From positions 1-29,339 of the forward strand of contig CBETVX010000038.1 of NCBI GenBank assembly GCA_965539935.1: 29,339 bases of DNA, in the 5' to 3' direction. The notes under the pieces are model-generated. The model saw only the letters and a program-made list of their open reading frames with translations. It was not told the origin of the DNA and made no database searches. Numbering within the stretch: the stretch's first letter is position 1; every line of letters starts with the position of its first letter. Positions 1 to 8,518 of the stretch are shown one piece after another. The stretch is from CBETVX01 sp965539935 (GTDB taxonomy: Bacteria; Bacillota; Clostridia; Peptostreptococcales; Caminicellaceae). The translations under genes were made by a program, and so were the position numbers.

Positions 1-115
1 AGGGACTTAAAAATCTATTATATAGTAATTAAATTTTAAAAAATGTTTATCCTATTTCTATGATAAAATTAAAACTATACATTATATACTCTTAAACTAA
101 CGGAGGATGAAAAAT

Positions 116-493
116 TTGAAAAAAATATTAGCACTAGGAATTGGTGGTTTTATTGGTAGTAATTTAAGATATTGGATAACCTACATGTCTGGCCATATCT
201 TTGGAAAAACCTTTCCCCACGGAACTTTAATTGTTAATATTTTAGGTTGCTTTTTACTTGGTTTTCTAACGGTATATGGTAGTGAAGTTGTTAGATTAGA
301 TCCCCATACTAAACTTTTATTAGGCACAGGTATGTTAGGAGCCCTTACCACCTTCTCAACCTTTTCTAATGAAACCTTTATTTTAATAAAGGATGGAAAT
401 TTAAAGCTTGGTTTTTTAAATATAGTATTAAACTTACTTATAGGTTTAAGTGCAATTTGGCTTGGTGTAATAGTTGCCAAAAAATTTGCATAA
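116..493 (+). CDS. fluC: Fluoride channel FluC/CrcB
   Basis: Small integral membrane protein of the Fluc (CrcB) family, which exports fluoride as dual-topology dimers. About 125 aa with four hydrophobic segments, the usual family size. Family motifs visible: GIGGFIGSNLRYW at the N-terminus, GTLIVNILGCFLLGF in TM2 and GALTTFSTFSNETF in TM3 (the Na+/fluoride pore region). I place the start at TTG 116. The Shine-Dalgarno GGAGG (102-106) directly abuts the in-frame ATG at 107, leaving no spacer, but lies 9 nt from this TTG. The resulting N-terminus, (M)KKILALGIGG, is typical of the family. No fluoride riboswitch is visible in the 115 bases upstream. fluC genes often occur as tandem pairs; any partner would lie before the window. 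Function is confident from the motifs. Confidence 0.95.
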   Translation: MKKILALGIGGFIGSNLRYWITYMSGHIFGKTFPHGTLIVNILGCFLLGFLTVYGSEVVRLDPHTKLLLGTGMLGALTTFSTFSNETFILIKDGNLKLGFLNIVLNLLIGLSAIWLGVIVAKKFA

Positions 494-547
494 TTTAAAG
501 GAATTTCTATAACAAAGGTCTAATATATAAGTTATAAACAAAGGCCT

Positions 548-565
548 CTAACGATGCATTGTTAG
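548..565. other. Near-perfect palindrome downstream of fluC
   Basis: Arms CTAACGAT and ATTGTTAG with a 2-nt centre and one G-U pair. It lies in the gap between fluC and the next gene. There is no clean U-tract after it, so terminator function is doubtful. The rest of 494-771 holds repeated AGTTCTTA words (571-578 and 633-640) but no gene that I can support. Confidence 0.35.
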
Positions 566-771
566 TTCTCAGTTCTTAGTTTTAAACTCAACCTTTTAGG
601 TTTAACATGTATAATTTTTTCAAAAAAAGTTTTAGTTCTTAAACTAAGATTAGAGTTTCTAATAGTTCTTCAAAACAAACTCTATACAAACATATATTGC
701 AAATTATATTTTATCCACAATTTAATTGGAATATAATTTCATATGTTTTACAAAAAGGGGGGTAGATTCTT

Positions 772-1023
772 ATGAAACGAGATGAACATCCATATAATGG
801 AAGGCGCTATCTTGTAGACATAAATCCATTATCAAAGGTTATTCATGATCTAGACAAGGAAAAACATAGCTGTAATATTCATAAAATTATTAATCCTCAT
901 GTAAAAATGTTAGATAATCTTTCCCAAGTAAATAAGTTCATCCTTCTCAATGGGGGCTTTAATTTCTGTAAATGTTGCATGCCTGAAAAATATAATAGCT
1001 ATAATGGTATAAAGCAAAAATAA
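772..1023 (+). CDS. Small conserved-looking protein with C-terminal CxCC cluster
   Basis: 83 aa with a good Shine-Dalgarno (AAAGGGGGG, 9 nt before ATG). It contains DINPLSKVIHDLDKEKHSCNI followed by a C-terminal FCKCC. The pattern, an IHDLDxEKxxC stretch and a later CxxC-like pair, resembles short clostridial hypothetical proteins that probably bind a metal through one upstream and two downstream cysteines; this is from memory and is not certain. No signal peptide or membrane segment. It is flanked by its own weak terminator hairpin downstream (1092-1114), so it is probably monocistronic. TATAAT at 732-737 could be its -10, but no convincing -35 is seen. Function unknown. Confidence 0.75.
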   Translation: MKRDEHPYNGRRYLVDINPLSKVIHDLDKEKHSCNIHKIINPHVKMLDNLSQVNKFILLNGGFNFCKCCMPEKYNSYNGIKQK

Positions 1024-1091
1024 TATCCATAGACTAACTCCTGTGTCTATCTTATGCTTATTCATTAGTATTATCTTAGAAAACACACTAT

Positions 1092-1119
1092 AACTCTAAA
1101 CTAGTTTTAGGGTTATTTT
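1092..1119 (+). terminator. Probable terminator of the 83-aa gene
   Basis: Nine-bp stem AACTCTAAA / TTTAGGGTT (one G-U pair) with loop CTAGT, followed by ATTTTG. The U-tract is short, so strength is uncertain. Confidence 0.5.
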
Positions 1120-1245
1120 GTTAAGAATGTGTTAATACCGTTAATATTATGTTAACTATATTGAAATCTACTAGCTAAAGATATATTATTAACTTGAAAT
1201 TATGAAACAGCTTAAACACCCCCCTCTGAATTAATATAGATTCTT

Positions 1246-1276
1246 AAAAAATCCTGGGAAGTTCCCAGGATTTTTT
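1246..1276. terminator. Bidirectional intrinsic terminator
   Basis: A 14-bp stem, six A then TCCTGGGA, a 3-nt AGT loop, then TCCCAGGA and six T. Having A- and T-tracts on both sides, it works in either direction and ends the minus-strand copZ unit at 1302. Confidence 0.9.
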
Positions 1277-1301
1277 ATATACATTTTCTTTCTATTGTCT
1301 A

Positions 1302-1517
1302 TTATATTTCCCTTATATCTATTACATCATATCCAGCTTGTTCCACCGCCTGCTTTAATGCATCATTTGCCACTTCTTTGTGAAGTTTTATAACTGCATT
1401 TTTCTCATCAATACTTGTACTAGCTACAGTTACTCCATCAATAGAACTCAATGCCTTTTGAACCCTGTCTGTACAATGGTGACAGCTCATCCCTTCAATC
1501 AGAATCATCTTATTCAT
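1302..1517 (-). CDS. copZ: CopZ-like heavy-metal-associated (HMA) metallochaperone
   Basis: 71 aa single HMA domain with the metal-binding motif GMSCHHC (Cys12, Cys15) after the first beta strand, and the family ending AGYDVIDI. Such proteins bind Cu(I) through the two cysteines and pass it to CopA-type P1B ATPases. No copA is present here; the CsoR-family gene is 27 kb away at 28.7 kb. ATG start with GAGGTG 6 nt upstream. It lies 51 nt after the BKACE gene on the same strand with no clear terminator between them, so cotranscription is possible, although a TATACT box lies in the gap. The metal is inferred; the extra His in CHHC is slightly unusual but known in the family. Confidence 0.85.
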   Translation of the reverse strand: MNKMILIEGMSCHHCTDRVQKALSSIDGVTVASTSIDEKNAVIKLHKEVANDALKQAVEQAGYDVIDIREI

Positions 1518-1568
1518 ATATTACACCTCTATTTTAAGTTTTTAAATAGAGTATATCCATTTAGTATA

Positions 1569-2384
1569 TTAATTAATACTTAATATCTCCTTGGCTTCAT
1601 CCACTGTGGCTATCTCTCTACCTATTTCCTTTGCAATTCTCACTACTCTATTAACTAACATCTCATTTGTAGCTAATACTCCCCTTTCATAGTATAGGCA
1701 ATCTTCAAGTCCAGTTCTAACATGGCCTCCTAATAAAATTGCCATAGTAAGCATTTGAACTTGAGCTTTTCCTATACCACTTACAGTCCAAGTTGAACCC
1801 TTTGGCAAGCTTTCTACAAGAAACATTAAATTCCTTGGAGTACCAGGTATAGACCCTGGAACATTCATAACAAGATTAAAATGTAGAGGCTTTTTTATTA
1901 TACCTTTTTTAGCTAATCTAACTGCATTATTTATCATTGAAACATCAAAAACCTCTATTTCTGGTTTTATATTGTTATCGTACATTTTTTTTGCTAGGGC
2001 TTCTATAAGTTCTGGAGAATTTGCATTTACACTTGTAGGAAAGTTAGATGATCCCGTTGATAAACTTGCCATATGGGCATTTAGATCAAGCATTTGTCCT
2101 CTCCAATCAATAGTATTAGCTCCTCCCCTAGCTCCCGTTGATACTTGCTTTATAATTTCCACATTTTCTTCATCTAATCTATTTAAAACTTTTTTAAAAA
2201 TTTCTCTATCACTTGTAGGCCTTTGATTTTCATCCCTAACATGTATATGGGCAATAGCAGCCCCTAATTCACTACATTTTTTAATATCATTTACTATTTC
2301 CTCTACGGTTAAAGGTGAGTTTGGGTTAAGCTCCTTAGTTGGCACATTACCAGTAGGTGCAATAGTTATTATTAATTTATCCAT
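1569..2384 (-). CDS. Beta-keto acid cleavage enzyme (BKACE/Kce family)
   Basis: 271 aa TIM-barrel enzyme of the 3-keto-5-aminohexanoate cleavage enzyme family. BKACEs condense a beta-keto acid with acetyl-CoA, yielding acetoacetate and a new acyl-CoA. Visible: HIHVRD (His46, His48; zinc ligands), STGARGG (82-88), and GHVRTGLED (220-228), where Glu227, Arg223 and Asp228 match the zinc-binding Glu and the catalytic Arg/Asp. In lysine-fermentation Kce, as I recall it, Glu14 binds the substrate amine; here the TG-E-TR position reads TGNVPTKE with Val14, so the substrate is probably not 3-keto-5-aminohexanoate. It lies 46 nt behind the aminotransferase gene, with a good RBS (AAGGGGG, 7 nt before ATG). 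Family assignment firm; substrate unknown. Confidence 0.9.
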   Translation of the reverse strand: MDKLIITIAPTGNVPTKELNPNSPLTVEEIVNDIKKCSELGAAIAHIHVRDENQRPTSDREIFKKVLNRLDEENVEIIKQVSTGARGGANTIDWRGQMLDLNAHMASLSTGSSNFPTSVNANSPELIEALAKKMYDNNIKPEIEVFDVSMINNAVRLAKKGIIKKPLHFNLVMNVPGSIPGTPRNLMFLVESLPKGSTWTVSGIGKAQVQMLTMAILLGGHVRTGLEDCLYYERGVLATNEMLVNRVVRIAKEIGREIATVDEAKEILSIN

Positions 2385-2430
2385 TTTATTTCCCCCTTAT
2401 ATATGTGGTCAGTGGAATAGTCTAATTTCT

Positions 2431-3786
2431 TTATATTTGATTTGATGTGGCTCTTATTCCCTTTTCAAGAGCATTAAATAATTCATCTATTTCATCTTTA
2501 GTTATATTAATAGGTGGTGCTATTAATATATGATCTCCCTTTATTCCATCAGCTGACCCTCCACCTGGATAAACTACTAGTCCTTCCTTTAAACAGTTAT
2601 TAGTTACTATATTTTTTAATCCTATCTTTGTATCAAAGGGTTCTTTAGTTTCCTTATTTTTAACAAACTCTATTCCTATCATTAGACCAAGACCTCTAAT
2701 ATCCCCTACTATTGGATATTTATAAAGGTCTTGTAATTTTTCCATCAAATATTTTCCTTGAATAGCTGCATTTTCTACATAGCCTTCCCTTTCGACTATT
2801 TCCATAACCTTATATGCAATACCACAGGAAAGAGGATTTCCAGCATAGGTATGCCCATGAATAAAATGTCCAGAACCTTTAACCATAATAGTTTCAAATA
2901 TTTCATCATTTGCTATTGCGGCACCTATAGGAGTATATCCACAACTCATACCCTTTGCACATGCAATAATATCTGGAACTACTTCATAATGGTCTATAGC
3001 AAAGTTTTTACCTGTTCTCCCAAATCCAGCCATAACTTCATCAACTATTAAAAGAACATCATACTTATTACATATTTCCCTAACCATTTTAAAATACACT
3101 TTATCGGGATGTACTCCTGGGGCTGCTGATCCCACTATGGGCTCCGAAATAAATGCAGCCACATTATCCGGTCCTTGTCTTAAGATTTCTTCTTCTAAAG
3201 CCTCCGCTGCCTTAATACTAGTTTCTTCAAGGCTAGTACATCCCCAAGGATTTCTATAATGATAAAACTGTGGTATCTTAGGAAAATTAATTAGTATAGG
3301 GTCATAAACCTTTCTTCTACTGGTAATACCAGTCATAGATAGAGCACCCATTGTATTACCATGATAGGAATTCCACTTTGATATAACCTTCCATTTGGAT
3401 GTATTTTTTCCATCCCTTTCTACGAAATACTGCCTAGCCATTTTTAAAGCTGTTTCTGTGGCCTCTGACCCGCCAGAAACAAAGTACACGTGATTCAAAT
3501 CTCCAGGTGCCCAATCTACTACTTTTTTAGCACAATCTTCGATGGAATCTACTGTCCATCTAGATAGGTGAGTAAAGGCTACCCTTTCAATATGTTCCTT
3601 GGTAAACTGTGCTATTTCCTCATTTCCATGGCCTATATTGGCTACAGCTGACCCACTACATCCATCAATGTACTTATTCCCTTCCGTGTCATATAGATAT
3701 ATTCCTTCTCCTCTTTCAATCTTTGGATAGTGCCAATTTTGATTTCTGTAAAATACATGATTTTTTGGAGCCTTGTTTAAGCTCAT
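2431..3786 (-). CDS. Class III PLP-dependent aminotransferase
   Basis: 451 aa fold-type I, class III (omega) transaminase. Motifs: SGGSEATE (104-111, phosphate cup), YHGNTMGALS (141-150), LLIVDEVMAGFGRTG (Asp249, pairs with the pyridine nitrogen) and ACAKGMSCGYTPIGA with the Schiff-base Lys278. The C-terminal half has GHFIHGHTYAGNPLSC. Start chosen at ATG 3786 because AGGGGG lies 7 nt upstream; an in-frame ATG 18 nt earlier (3804) overlaps that Shine-Dalgarno. It is first in a unit with the BKACE gene, behind a strong promoter (4013-4041) and a structured leader. Class III enzymes often act on beta- or omega-amines, so oxidation of a beta-amino acid to the beta-keto acid used by the neighbour is a reasonable inference. 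Exact substrate unknown. Confidence 0.92.
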   Translation of the reverse strand: MSLNKAPKNHVFYRNQNWHYPKIERGEGIYLYDTEGNKYIDGCSGSAVANIGHGNEEIAQFTKEHIERVAFTHLSRWTVDSIEDCAKKVVDWAPGDLNHVYFVSGGSEATETALKMARQYFVERDGKNTSKWKVISKWNSYHGNTMGALSMTGITSRRKVYDPILINFPKIPQFYHYRNPWGCTSLEETSIKAAEALEEEILRQGPDNVAAFISEPIVGSAAPGVHPDKVYFKMVREICNKYDVLLIVDEVMAGFGRTGKNFAIDHYEVVPDIIACAKGMSCGYTPIGAAIANDEIFETIMVKGSGHFIHGHTYAGNPLSCGIAYKVMEIVEREGYVENAAIQGKYLMEKLQDLYKYPIVGDIRGLGLMIGIEFVKNKETKEPFDTKIGLKNIVTNNCLKEGLVVYPGGGSADGIKGDHILIAPPINITKDEIDELFNALEKGIRATSNQI

Positions 3787-4006
3787 AAATAATCCCCCTT
3801 TCATTTAAATAACTAAATATTATAATTGAAAAAATTTGACTTGCAAAATTCTTAATCCACAGACCTTGGATTATAAAAAAAATCCAGCACAACATAAGGG
3901 TGTATCTACCCCCTTTATTGGACTGGATTTTACTTACTAAGTAGTGGTGGGTCACACCATTACTGCAAATAAAACAGTTACTATGTATACACATCTTTGT
4001 TATTTT
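3787..4006 (-). promoter_or_regulatory. Structured 5' leader with attenuator-like hairpin
   Basis: About 220 nt of untranslated leader before the aminotransferase. In RNA order: hairpin ACTG/CAGT with loop TTTTATTTG; hairpin with 9-bp arms GTAATGGTG / CACCACTAC (one A-C mismatch, loop TGACC); the palindrome TACTTAGTAAGTA; and a terminator-like hairpin, AAAATCCAG ... CTGGATTTT followed by U residues (plus-strand 3875-3931). A further hairpin (TAATCCA / TGGATTA, plus-strand 3852-3873) follows. The repeated AATCCA/TGGATT words could form mutually exclusive pairings. I do not recognise a known riboswitch or T-box. With the promoter it fills the gene-free stretch 3787-4205; I see nothing else in 4042-4205. 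Confidence 0.5.
3875..3932 (-). terminator. Attenuator-type intrinsic terminator in the leader
   Basis: On the minus strand, AAAATCCAG (plus 3923-3931) pairs with CTGGATTTT (plus 3878-3886), followed by a run of U. The loop holds a second stem (AAGGG ... CCCTT). It lies upstream of, not after, the aminotransferase gene, hence probable attenuation. Confidence 0.6.
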
Positions 4007-4012
4007 AACTTT

Positions 4013-4041
4013 ATTATAGTTTAAATTTTCTGCAAAATCAA
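4013..4041 (-). promoter_or_regulatory. Sigma-A-type promoter for the aminotransferase-BKACE unit
   Basis: Minus strand: -35 TTGATT (plus 4036-4041), 17-nt spacer, perfect -10 TATAAT (plus 4013-4018). Transcription would start near 4006. Confidence 0.75.
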
Positions 4042-4205
4042 TATGTGAATTATTTTTTAAGGTAATTTCTACGTATATTAAAAACTACTTTTTATAGCCT
4101 TATTTGTAGATTTTTTACATTCCATCAAGAAAATTATGGATAATCACCTATATTTTGTATTAAAATAATAAGATGGAAGTATATTTTAAAAATAGGAGTG
4201 ACGTC

Positions 4206-7200
4206 ATGAAATCATTAGGAATTTGTATAGGTGCTTCAAGCGTTGGATTTACTTTACTTGAAAAAAAAGATACTTCTATCTCGATTATAGAGTCAAAATC
4301 GATTCCCCATGGTGGTAATCCTAAAAGAACTATTAAAGAATTATTGAATAATAATATCCTTAATTCCATAGATAGATTTACAGTGACAGGAAGAAAACTC
4401 AAAAATATGTTGAATGCCTCTTCTATATCGGAACCAGAAGCAGTAGAATATGCCTATAAATTTCAAAATATTAATACTAATGATTCCAGTATAATTATTA
4501 GTGCCGGTGGAGAAAACTTCATAATTTATAAATTAGATAATAAAGGAAAGATTATCGATGTTTTTACTGGAAATAAATGTGCCTCTGGTACGGGAGAATT
4601 TTTCTTACAACAACTAAAAAGAATGGATTTAAGTATTGATGAAGCTATAAAAACAGCTAATAGTGATGAGCCCTATAAAGTAGCTGGGAGATGCTCTGTT
4701 TTTTGTAAAAGTGACTGTACCCACGCCCTTAATAAGGGGACTCCAAAGGAGAAGGTGGTTGCAGGTCTTTGCAAAATGATGGCAGGAAAAATTCTAGAGC
4801 TACTAAAAAATGTAAAATATGAAAATGTACTAATAGTAGGTGGAGTATCTAAAAACAGCGTCATGGTAGATTTTTTAAAGAACAAAATCCCAAATATTTC
4901 TATACCCATTTATTCCCAGACTTTTGAATCCCTTGGTGCTGCACTTTGGGGATTATCTAATAAGACAATGGCCATAGAATCTTTAGATAATTTATTTAAT
5001 GATACCCAAAGCTCATTTTCCTTCCATCCTCCCTTGAGAAATTATACAGATAAGGTTGTTTTTAAAAAAGTACATAGATCTAAGGCTAAGGACGGTGATG
5101 TATGTATACTTGGCCTAGATGTTGGTTCTACAACTACTAAGGCAGTTTTAATTAGGAAGGATGATAATTCAATAATTGCTAATTGCTATCTAAGAACTAA
5201 CGGCGACCCCATATCAGCCTCAAGAAAGTGTTATGAAAATCTATCAAAACAAGTACCTTCATCGATAAATATAATAGCCCTTGGAGTAACTGGCTCCGGT
5301 AGACAAATAGCAGGACTCCATGGTCTGACAAAGGCAGTTATAAATGAAATAACTGCCCATGCCAGGGCGGCTGTCCACTTTGATCCAGAAGTTGATACCA
5401 TATTTGAAATTGGTGGACAAGATGCCAAATATACATATATAACCAATGGAGTTCCCAATGACTATGCAATGAATGAAGCTTGTTCTGCTGGTACAGGCTC
5501 CTTCCTGGAAGAGGCAGCTAAGGAATCCTTAGGAATAGATACCCTTGATATTGCAGATATTTCCCTTAAAGGAACTAATCCTCCTAATTTTAGTGACCAA
5601 TGTGCCGCCTTTATAAGTAGTGATATAAAAAATGCTATTCAAGAGGGAATTGAAAAGGAAGATATTGCTGCTGGACTGGTATATTCAATTGCCCTGAATT
5701 ATATTAATAGGGTTAAAGGAAGTCGTAAAGTTGGAAACAAAGTATTCATGCAGGGTGGAGTCTCTTATAATAAGGCCCTTCCCCTTGCTATGGCTGCATT
5801 GACTGGAAAGGATATTATTGTACCTCCGGAACCAGGTCTAATGGGAGCTTTTGGTGTAGCTTTAGTAGTGAAGGATAAGTTAGAGCTGGGACTCATTAAA
5901 GCTGAAAGCTTTGATTTAGATGAGCTGTCCCGTAGAACTGTGACCTATAAAACCCCCTTTGTTTGCAATGGAGGAAAAGAAAAATGTGATAGAAAATGTA
6001 CTATTAATAGAATAGTCATTGAAAATAAAATTTATCCCTTTGGTGGTGCTTGTAATAAGTACTACAATTTAAAGGAAAAGAATCAAGGAATAGATATAAA
6101 TTCACTGAACCTTGTTAAACTGAGGGAATATTTAGTTTTTGAAAAATATAGTAAGAAAAGAACAAAAAGGCTTCTTCCTGCCCAGGGAAAAAAGGTAGGA
6201 ATTAATAGATCTCTACTAACTAATACTCTATATCCCTTGTATTATAATTTTTTTACTGCCTTAGGATATGAAGTAATATTAAGTGATGAAATTGATATAA
6301 ATGGAGTTGAAATGAAGGGATCCTCTTTTTGTTATCCCATAGAAATATGTCATGGAGGAATATATTCATTACTAAAGGAAGAACCTGATATTGTATTTTT
6401 ACCCCATGTGAAATCATTGCCTATTAAGAATAATATTGACCATAGCTATACCTGTCCCTTTGTACAGGGAGAGCCCTATTATTTGAAAACGGCATTTAAA
6501 AACCTACAAACCAAACTGATACTTAGTCCTATTTTGGAGCTAAATAAAGGTTATATAAAAGCTAAATATGAATTTATGAATATGGGAAGAAAACTGGGCC
6601 TTAAACCCCAGATAGTTGAAGAAGCTTTTTCTTTAGCCCTAAAGGCACAAAATGATTTTCATAGGGAATGTGAAGAAATAGGCCAAAAACTTTTAGAAGA
6701 ACTTAAAAGCACCAACCACTTAGCCATAGTTTTATTTGGTCGTCCCTATAATGCCTTTACTACTTTAGCTAATATGGGAATTCCCCATAAATTTGCTTCA
6801 AAGGGATATAAAATCATTCCCCATGATTTTTTACCTTCTAACAATGTAGACCCTAAACCTAATATGTACTGGGCTATGGGACAGTCCATATTAAAATCTG
6901 CAGAAATAGTTAGTAATAATCCAAACCTATTTGGTGTATATATAACAAATTTTAGCTGTGGTCCTGATTCCTTTGTAATTACTTATTTTAGAGATATAAT
7001 GGGGGATAAACCTTCCCTAACTTTAGAGCTAGATAGTCATACTGCCGATGCAGGTATAGACACTCGGATTGAGGCCTTTTTAGATATTATAAAAAGTTAT
7101 AGAGAAATAAATAGTAATAAAATGATAGCCATAAGTTCTACCTATAGACCTGCCAAGACCATAATGGAAAATGATAAGTTAATGGTCATGGATTCTAACG

Positions 7201-8495
7201 GTAATACCCATGGCCTTACGGACCCAAATGTCCATCTATTAATTCCGTCAATGGGCCATATGGGATCTAAACTTTTGGCAGCATCCTTTAGATATGTAAA
7301 TATAAATGCCACGGTTTTAGATGCTCCCGGTGAAGATGAGCTGAAACTAAGCCAAGGACTTGTTTCCTGTAAGGAATGTTTACCACTGCAATTAACAGTA
7401 GGAAGTCTATCTAAATATCTAAAAAACAACAGAAAACCCCATGAGATTTTAGTTTACTTCATGCCTGAAGCTTCAGGTCCATGTAGATTTGGGCAATATA
7501 GCGTTTTAATGTGGGATATAATAGAAAAATATTGCTATGAAAATGTAGCCATATTATCCCCTACTTCAGAAAATAGTTATGCAGGTTTAGGCACAGAGTT
7601 TACATTAAAGGCTTGGCAATCTATTATAATAGCCGATATTTTAGAAGAAATATATAGCAGTATATTAGTACTTGCTAAGGATAGGAATGGAGCCCTTAAA
7701 ATATATGAAGAAGTATGTGATGAAATCATATCCTCTATGGAATCTCTATCTTGGAGAAAGCTAAAGAACTCTCTAAAACATAGTGTGGAAAAACTTAATA
7801 AAATAAAGACCAAATACTCTATTGATTTGGCAAATAAGGTTGCCCTAATTGGTGAAATATATGTGCGTAGAGATGGATTTTCTAGACAATATTTAGTAGA
7901 AAGATTGGCAGAAAAAGATATTATTGTAAAAACAGCTCCCATAAGCGAATGGGTATATTATTGTGATTATTTAGTTAGAAAAAATATACTACTTGGTTCT
8001 TCCATGGATATTAGACTTAAAAACTATATTCAAGGATTTTTTAAGAATTACTTTGAGAAAAGTATAAAGGAGATATTTAACAACTGTAAATTCTATGAAT
8101 ATCACCTAGTAGATGTTGATAGGCTAATTAAGGGAGTTTCAAATATAATTTCCCCTAAACTTACAGGTGAAGCAATTTTAACCATAGGTACTGCCATAGC
8201 CTCAATAATCGATGAGGTTTCAGGTGTTATATCTATTGGCCCCTTTGGTTGTATGCCCAGCAGAATCTCTGAAGCAATTATAAAAGATAAAATCAATGAT
8301 AAAAAAATTGAAATTACTGAGGATAGAAAATTTGTAGAAAAGGTAATGGCCTCATATCCCCATCTCCCTTTTTTATCTATTGAAACCGATGGTAATCCCT
8401 TCCCTCAGATTATTGAGTCTAAACTTGAAACCTTCTGTCTTCAAGTAAAAAGACTTCAAAGAAAAATCATTGAACTTAAATCAGAAAAGATTTAG
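4206..8495 (+). CDS. Large 2-hydroxyacyl-CoA dehydratase activase/dehydratase-like fusion
   Basis: 1429 aa. Two BadF/BadG/BcrA/BcrD ATPase domains come first. Domain 1 (about 1-260) starts SLGICIGASSVGF and has KCASGTGEFF (Cys125) and GRCSVFCKSDC (Cys163, 167, 171). Domain 2 (about 300-560) has the phosphate motif LGLDVGSTTTKA, EACSAGTGSFLEEAA (Cys426) and SDQCAAF (Cys466), the two [4Fe-4S] ligands of HgdC-type activases. A DUF2229-like region follows (about 640-900, with FLPHVKS and VLFGRPYNAF). The C-terminal half resembles HgdB-type 2-hydroxyacyl-CoA dehydratase subunits. HgdC activases use ATP to drive single-electron transfer to a dehydratase. Here both roles seem fused, and the substrate is unknown. 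Start at ATG 4206 because GGAG lies 7 nt upstream; the ATG at 4173 has no RBS. Its stop overlaps the convergent HD gene. Confidence 0.88.
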   Translation: MKSLGICIGASSVGFTLLEKKDTSISIIESKSIPHGGNPKRTIKELLNNNILNSIDRFTVTGRKLKNMLNASSISEPEAVEYAYKFQNINTNDSSIIISAGGENFIIYKLDNKGKIIDVFTGNKCASGTGEFFLQQLKRMDLSIDEAIKTANSDEPYKVAGRCSVFCKSDCTHALNKGTPKEKVVAGLCKMMAGKILELLKNVKYENVLIVGGVSKNSVMVDFLKNKIPNISIPIYSQTFESLGAALWGLSNKTMAIESLDNLFNDTQSSFSFHPPLRNYTDKVVFKKVHRSKAKDGDVCILGLDVGSTTTKAVLIRKDDNSIIANCYLRTNGDPISASRKCYENLSKQVPSSINIIALGVTGSGRQIAGLHGLTKAVINEITAHARAAVHFDPEVDTIFEIGGQDAKYTYITNGVPNDYAMNEACSAGTGSFLEEAAKESLGIDTLDIADISLKGTNPPNFSDQCAAFISSDIKNAIQEGIEKEDIAAGLVYSIALNYINRVKGSRKVGNKVFMQGGVSYNKALPLAMAALTGKDIIVPPEPGLMGAFGVALVVKDKLELGLIKAESFDLDELSRRTVTYKTPFVCNGGKEKCDRKCTINRIVIENKIYPFGGACNKYYNLKEKNQGIDINSLNLVKLREYLVFEKYSKKRTKRLLPAQGKKVGINRSLLTNTLYPLYYNFFTALGYEVILSDEIDINGVEMKGSSFCYPIEICHGGIYSLLKEEPDIVFLPHVKSLPIKNNIDHSYTCPFVQGEPYYLKTAFKNLQTKLILSPILELNKGYIKAKYEFMNMGRKLGLKPQIVEEAFSLALKAQNDFHRECEEIGQKLLEELKSTNHLAIVLFGRPYNAFTTLANMGIPHKFASKGYKIIPHDFLPSNNVDPKPNMYWAMGQSILKSAEIVSNNPNLFGVYITNFSCGPDSFVITYFRDIMGDKPSLTLELDSHTADAGIDTRIEAFLDIIKSYREINSNKMIAISSTYRPAKTIMENDKLMVMDSNGNTHGLTDPNVHLLIPSMGHMGSKLLAASFRYVNINATVLDAPGEDELKLSQGLVSCKECLPLQLTVGSLSKYLKNNRKPHEILVYFMPEASGPCRFGQYSVLMWDIIEKYCYENVAILSPTSENSYAGLGTEFTLKAWQSIIIADILEEIYSSILVLAKDRNGALKIYEEVCDEIISSMESLSWRKLKNSLKHSVEKLNKIKTKYSIDLANKVALIGEIYVRRDGFSRQYLVERLAEKDIIVKTAPISEWVYYCDYLVRKNILLGSSMDIRLKNYIQGFFKNYFEKSIKEIFNNCKFYEYHLVDVDRLIKGVSNIISPKLTGEAILTIGTAIASIIDEVSGVISIGPFGCMPSRISEAIIKDKINDKKIEITEDRKFVEKVMASYPHLPFLSIETDGNPFPQIIESKLETFCLQVKRLQRKIIELKSEKI

Positions 8496-8518
8496 ACCGA
8501 CATTGGTCTAAATCTTTT
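8485..8518. terminator. Bidirectional terminator containing both stop codons
   Basis: Fourteen-bp stem AAAAGATTTAGACC / GGTCTAAATCTTTT with loop GACATT. The TAG of the plus-strand activase gene (8493-8495) and the TAA of the minus-strand HD gene (8492-8494) both lie in the left arm. A/T tracts flank both sides. Confidence 0.9.

Noticed and set aside
1..115. Fluoride riboswitch upstream of fluC
   Set aside because: I looked for the conserved crcB-motif segments and found none in this AT-rich stretch.
711..719. DnaA box TTATCCACA
   Set aside because: A single perfect match in an AT-rich spacer without further boxes, dnaA/dnaN or an unwinding element; not evidence of an origin.
3842..4006. T-box leader upstream of the aminotransferase
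   Set aside because: It lacks the conserved T-box sequence and Stem I features, and the distance from promoter to terminator is too short.
4173..4205. Longer N-terminus (11 extra residues) for the activase fusion
   Set aside because: The upstream ATG has no RBS, and the extension would span the GGAG that serves ATG 4206.
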